Assembly (NCBI GenBank): GCA_030525525.1 | Contig: JAUNEN010000004.1 | Span: forward strand, 1 to 64,000 | Source of the DNA: Erysipelotrichaceae bacterium | GTDB lineage: Bacteria; Bacillota_I; Bacilli_A; Erysipelotrichales; Erysipelotrichaceae | Direction: 5' to 3' | Length of the DNA stretch: 64,000 nt | Notes under the pieces: generated by a model | Database searches by the model: none | What the model saw: the letters and a program-made list of their open reading frames with translations, nothing else | Told to the model about the DNA's origin: nothing | Shown here: piece by piece, positions 60,192 to 64,000 of the stretch | How positions within the stretch are numbered: position 1 is the stretch's first letter | Layout of the letters: each line of letters starts with the position of its first letter | Translations under genes and position numbers: made by a program

Positions 60192-62054
60192 TTACCATCC
60201 CTTTTTAATCTCTTCGAGTTTGCTTAGTGCATACTCATCAATAACTGTTCCGGAACTGCCCGTGTACAGATCAAACGCTTCCATTGCGTATTTTCTGCTT
60301 TCTGATTCCTGATTCATCTCAGCATATGCAAATGCCATATACATGCTGATACGGAAATCATTTCTGTTGTTTTGATACAGATGCTGCAGCGGTATCAGAC
60401 TTTCCTCATATCTGCCCATATATTGAAGGACAATTGCCAGATTGAGATAATCTGATTCATTTGCTTTCAGAGAGGATGTGAGCTTCTGATACTGATTTCT
60501 TGCATTTTCTGCATATGTTTTTTTCTGACTTGCAGATAGTCTCGCATCAGAAGCGGCTTCCATATAAAGTGCTGCAAGCTTACGCTCCATGTTGATATCA
60601 CCGGTTTTTTCAATGCACTCCTTAGCCCATCTGACAGCTTCGGAATATTTGCTGCGTTCTTCTTCGATTTTAATTGCCAGATCATAAGCAGATGAGAGCA
60701 GCTGAACATCTCCTGATTGCTGTACAGCCTGCTGAATGCTATTCAACGCTGTATCAGGATCACCGTTTTTATAGGATATTCCGGCATTGATGAGATTCAC
60801 AGAAGCATTGTCCGCACCGTAGGATTGTGCTTTTGAAAGAGCACTTTGAGCTGTTGATGTATCAGAATTCATGAGTGAAGCCATCGCGTAATCCAGATAG
60901 AAGTAAGCGCTTTCTTTCAGCTTTAAAGCTTCATTGTAATAATAAGAAGCGGATGAATAATCTTCTTTTGCATATTCAGCATCACCGATCGCATGCATAA
61001 TATCCGCTTTTTCAGTACTGTCTTCAAGGATGGACCGGTATGACTCATTATTCAGAATGGATAAACCGGTATTTGTGATATTTTCATAATCACCTGATTC
61101 CACTTCTTTGCTGAATTCGGCATATTCCCGATTAAAATTACCGAGTCTTTCGAGCTGTGTGCCGTGAATAATACAGAAGATTCCGGCACCGATCATCCCC
61201 AGACTGAAGACCAGTGAAACAATATTCATCATCAGTGCATTCCGGTATTCAGAACTTCTCTTCTTCAGGGAATCAATTGCTTTTTTCAGCTGGTTTCCGT
61301 TTTTAAACCGTTTATCCCGATTCCAGGCCATACATTGATCAACCAGAGAACACAGTTCTTCTGAATAGCCTGTTCTTAATTGCGTCAAAGGTGTATTGAG
61401 CTGTGTAGATACCGGTTTTCTTCCGGACATCAGTGTGTAGAACATTGCGCCGGTACTGTAGATATCTGTGGCTGTATCCAGATCGAATTCAGGTTCTCTT
61501 CCGGAAATGATCTGCTGAGCAAAGATAACCTGCTCAGGGGATGCATAGTTCTCACTGTATCCCTGTACTCTTGCACGTCCCTCAACTACAGAAATGTTGA
61601 AATCAATCAGGCAGATATTGTTCTGTCTGGTAATGATCACATTGGCTGGCTTGATGTCACTGTGAATGACCGGCGGTTTGTTTGAATGAAGATATCCGAG
61701 CACATCTGCCATCTGTCTCAGCCATGTCGTAATCTGCTGTTCACTGAGATTCTGGATGCCGGGAGGATACTTCTCCAGATCAACGCCATCGATATAATCC
61801 ATTGCAGTGCATACGGTTCCTTCATAAATGAAGAAGTCATAAACCTGCGGCAGATATTGATGATGAAGATTTTTCAGAATATCTGCTTCCTTGCGCAGAG
61901 CGGTTTCATCCAGATTGCGCAGAAACTGCTGTTTGATGACAACGTATTTCTGAAGATTCATATGCCAGGCAAGATAAACAACCCCCGTACCGCCCTTGCC
62001 GATGACGTGGCTGATTTTGTACATTCCGTTTAGAATTGCATTCTGCTTGATCAT
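60192..62054 (-). CDS. Ser/Thr kinase with TM and extracytoplasmic TPRs
   Basis: A 620-aa kinase. Glycine loop IGKGGTGVVY (19-28), Lys41, catalytic loop HSDIKPANV with Asp133, metal loop DFN (151-153, replacing DFG) and SPEQ. The Arg of HRD is Ser and the DFG glycine is Asn, both seen in some bacterial kinases, so activity is likely but not certain. One membrane helix (~280-300) leads to about 300 residues of TPRs outside the cell. It heads the run of genes leading to EssC. T7SS loci normally carry EssB, a pseudokinase-TM-extracellular protein, and this protein has the same topology. Confidence 0.85.
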   Translation of the reverse strand: MIKQNAILNGMYKISHVIGKGGTGVVYLAWHMNLQKYVVIKQQFLRNLDETALRKEADILKNLHHQYLPQVYDFFIYEGTVCTAMDYIDGVDLEKYPPGIQNLSEQQITTWLRQMADVLGYLHSNKPPVIHSDIKPANVIITRQNNICLIDFNISVVEGRARVQGYSENYASPEQVIFAQQIISGREPEFDLDTATDIYSTGAMFYTLMSGRKPVSTQLNTPLTQLRTGYSEELCSLVDQCMAWNRDKRFKNGNQLKKAIDSLKKRSSEYRNALMMNIVSLVFSLGMIGAGIFCIIHGTQLERLGNFNREYAEFSKEVESGDYENITNTGLSILNNESYRSILEDSTEKADIMHAIGDAEYAKEDYSSASYYYNEALKLKESAYFYLDYAMASLMNSDTSTAQSALSKAQSYGADNASVNLINAGISYKNGDPDTALNSIQQAVQQSGDVQLLSSAYDLAIKIEEERSKYSEAVRWAKECIEKTGDINMERKLAALYMEAASDARLSASQKKTYAENARNQYQKLTSSLKANESDYLNLAIVLQYMGRYEESLIPLQHLYQNNRNDFRISMYMAFAYAEMNQESESRKYAMEAFDLYTGSSGTVIDEYALSKLEEIKKGW

Positions 62055-62071
62055 ATATATCCTTTCAGAAA

Positions 62072-62107
62072 AGACACGCTATTGTAGTCTGCCTGCAATA
62101 GCGTGTC
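62072..62107 (-). terminator. Terminator between Ig-like gene and T7SS run
   Basis: A perfect 13-bp stem, AGACACGCTATTG at 62072-62084 with CAATAGCGTGTCT at 62095-62107, is followed on the minus strand by TTTTCTG. It ends the transcript of the surface-protein gene at 62152. The kinase ATG follows just 17 bases later, so the kinase operon must start by read-through or from a promoter overlapping this hairpin. Confidence 0.85.
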
Positions 62108-62151
62108 TGTTTAATGGTTCATTATCAGTACTATGTCGAGGCGATATTGAT

Positions 62152-64000
62152 TTATTCAGCTGTTTCCTCTTCGTTTTCCTTCTTGCGTTTTGCTGCAATC
62201 AGAATACCGAAGATCACTGCTGCAAGACCGCCAAGTGATCCGACAAACAGCGGTGTGTTGTAGTAGTACTGAACGAGAGCGTTGTCTGAAACAAGGACTC
62301 TGTATTCAGTTGTTTCAGATTCATTGCCTGCTCCGTCATATGACTTGATGGAGATTGTCTGAGGGCTGCCGGAAGCATCAGCTGTGAAGTAGACTTTGCT
62401 GTTATTGGATTTCAGATAATCAGCAAGAGCTTTTCCATCTTTGTTGAATACTTCGTTGCCGTCGATTGTAATGACAATCTTTGACAGAGCCATGTTATCT
62501 GTGATATCAGCTTCAAACTCTTTACTTGCGGCTGAGATACGATTCAGTCTGTCTGCTGCAAGTTCAGTGATGTTGTTGACAGGCAATGTTCTGTCGACTG
62601 CGAATCTGACAGGGAAGTCTGTAATACCTTCATTTCTGTGGACAGAGCTGTTGGTGTTGATATTTCCTGCAGTATCGACTGACTGAACAGTGATTGAATA
62701 TGAACCTTCCTTCTCGAATACGGATGCGAAGATTTCATATACATACTGCTTGCCGCCGTTCCAGTTCATTTCTGTCAGCTTGTAATCAGTACCTTCCTTC
62801 AGCAGGATGTTTGTACCGTCTCTGTTAACAGTGACTGAATGTTCTGTCAGGCTGTTGACATTGATTTCACGGACGAATACACTGCCCGGCTGCTGTGCAT
62901 AATAGCCAGATACAAGTGCCATTGTGTCAGCATCGTCATTCAGGTCGAATGTTGAACCGAATCTGTTGACACTGAAGTGAATTTCTGTGTCAGCCTTGTT
63001 GCCGGCGAGGTCTTCGATCGTAGCAACAAGTGTGTAAACATCATCGTTTTCTTTTACAACTGCGAAGTTGTTGTATGTGATTGTTCCGCCGAACTGGTTG
63101 AAGTTCTTAGCGAAGATGACATCGTGCTCATTTGTTCTTGCACCTGTCAGAATGAAGTTAACAAGGTCACCGGAGAAGTTGGTATCATCGAAGATTGCAC
63201 TCGGTGCGATGTCTCCGGCAGTTGCCAGATTCTCTCTGACTGTAGCTTCGTCAAACTTGACTGTCGGTGCTGTCTGGTCAATGACAAATTCAGAGATATT
63301 TACTGTCTGTGCAGGGTTTCCTGCCATATCTGTATAATCAACAGTGAACGAGAAATTACCATCCTGGTTATAGTTCATTGTTGCATTGTGAATATCTCCG
63401 TTGTTTGAGAATCCGCTCGGTGCAGGTGAAGCTGTTGTACCACGCTGGATATTCTGCTGAGTAGCAATATTCACTTCATTGGCAAGGAAGTTATGCTCAT
63501 TGATTGAAACAGTAGCAATACGAGCTTCCTTATAGTACTTGCCGTTGCGGACGTCATTGTTGTTGAATGTCACAGTGATCACAGGAGCTGTCTTATCGAT
63601 TGTAAAGTCTCTCGGAGCAACACCTTCGTAGTGAACATTTGCTGTATGGTCGACTGCATCGGCACCTGTAACTTCAAGTGTGTAGTCACCGTCTGTCGCA
63701 TATGTGATTGTGCATGTGCGAACGTCGTTATTTCCTACACCGCTGCCATTAGCTGTCGGAGCGCTCCAGCCTGACTGAGTTCCCTGAGTTGTGATATGAA
63801 TCTTGGAGACATCAATGTTGCGGTCTTCGATTCTTACTGTGGCAATACGTGTTGCTTTGAAGTATTTTTCATGCTGAGCATCGTTATTGTCATAAGTAAT
63901 CGTGATCTCAGGTGCTGTCTTATCGATCGCGAACTTATATGTGATGGTATTGGAGATATTGCCTGCATTGTCATATGCATACAGTATCAATTCAATATCA
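62152..64000 (-). CDS. Large Ig-like surface protein, C-terminal part
   Basis: The gene runs off the window; 612 or more residues of its C-terminal part are visible. Repeats of Ig-like or Big-type domains carry 'IDKTAPxITVTYDNND' and 'ATVRIEDRN' signatures, which are typical of large bacterial adhesins or peptidase-linked stalks. One membrane helix near the end (YYNTPLFVGSLGGLAAVIFGILIA) is followed by KRKKENEEETAE, so it is anchored in the membrane rather than by SLH. It may be a giant surface partner of the neighbouring secretion locus. The terminator after it suggests its own transcription unit. Confidence 0.82.
   Translation of the reverse strand, partial: DIELILYAYDNAGNISNTITYKFAIDKTAPEITITYDNNDAQHEKYFKATRIATVRIEDRNIDVSKIHITTQGTQSGWSAPTANGSGVGNNDVRTCTITYATDGDYTLEVTGADAVDHTANVHYEGVAPRDFTIDKTAPVITVTFNNNDVRNGKYYKEARIATVSINEHNFLANEVNIATQQNIQRGTTASPAPSGFSNNGDIHNATMNYNQDGNFSFTVDYTDMAGNPAQTVNISEFVIDQTAPTVKFDEATVRENLATAGDIAPSAIFDDTNFSGDLVNFILTGARTNEHDVIFAKNFNQFGGTITYNNFAVVKENDDVYTLVATIEDLAGNKADTEIHFSVNRFGSTFDLNDDADTMALVSGYYAQQPGSVFVREINVNSLTEHSVTVNRDGTNILLKEGTDYKLTEMNWNGGKQYVYEIFASVFEKEGSYSITVQSVDTAGNINTNSSVHRNEGITDFPVRFAVDRTLPVNNITELAADRLNRISAASKEFEADITDNMALSKIVITIDGNEVFNKDGKALADYLKSNNSKVYFTADASGSPQTISIKSYDGAGNESETTEYRVLVSDNALVQYYYNTPLFVGSLGGLAAVIFGILIAAKRKKENEEETAE

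Noticed and set aside
1-64000. tRNA, rRNA, riboswitch, integrase, transposase
   Set aside because: None was recognised by eye; only gene-scale duplications and accessory defence genes suggest mobility.

Overview
The window looks like the chromosome of a low-to-mid-GC Bacillota bacterium, probably a gut anaerobe of the Erysipelotrichia or Clostridia type. The evidence is strong AGGAGG ribosome-binding sites, SLH-anchored surface proteins with bacterial Ig-like repeats, a Firmicutes-style type VII secretion (T7SS) core (EssC ATPase, YukD-like ubiquitin-fold protein, WXG100 proteins) and many zinc-ribbon, TPR and FHA membrane proteins. I see no rRNA, tRNA, CRISPR array, integrase or transposase. 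Almost every gene is on the minus strand.

Region 1 (1-14.7 kb) holds two giant secreted proteins of 1882 and 2925 aa. They are built from about 167-residue Ig-like repeat units and end in CxxCG repeats and three SLH domains. Their last kilobase of DNA is almost identical.

Region 2 (14.8-23.3 kb) is an accessory island. It has an AAA ATPase gene broken by two 1-nt deletions, an AAA_21 ATPase with a RloB/Toprim-like partner (a probable defence pair), and a compact BREX-like set: two P-loop ATPases, a frameshifted coiled-coil gene and a divergent SF2 helicase.

Region 3 (23.3-34 kb) has two TPR lipoproteins on the plus strand. Facing them is a minus-strand block: HerA-type ATPase, hyperacidic protein, zinc-ribbon/TPR membrane protein and SPFH-SHOCT protein. 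The zinc-ribbon/SPFH pair has been duplicated and one SPFH copy has decayed. A fragment of the acidic gene survives upstream of the block.

Region 4 (34-62 kb) is a long minus-strand T7SS super-locus. In transcription order it has: a Ser/Thr kinase with TPRs, a 36-aa membrane microprotein, a zinc-ribbon membrane protein, a TPR/carboxypeptidase-regulatory-like protein, two FHA membrane proteins, EssC, a LytTR regulator, a possible EspG-like protein, YukD, several small helical proteins, a third FHA membrane protein and two WXG100 proteins. Then come a lipoprotein with two YEPA...VYGPxP repeats and a radical SAM/SPASM enzyme, three more WXG100-type proteins, a papain-like cysteine peptidase that is probably a secreted effector, and a candidate immunity protein. 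It ends with DUF2752, DUF4234, zinc-ribbon and FHA proteins, a TPR lipoprotein, an LRR surface protein, a second Ser/Thr kinase and an SH3-like membrane protein. The usual Firmicutes partners EsaA, EssA and EssB are not recognisable. A kinase-TM-TPR protein could fill the EssB position, and kinases plus FHA readers suggest phospho-threonine control of secretion.

The window ends inside another large Ig-like surface protein with a C-terminal membrane anchor. The most unusual element is the radical SAM/VYGP-repeat lipoprotein operon embedded between WXG100 genes.
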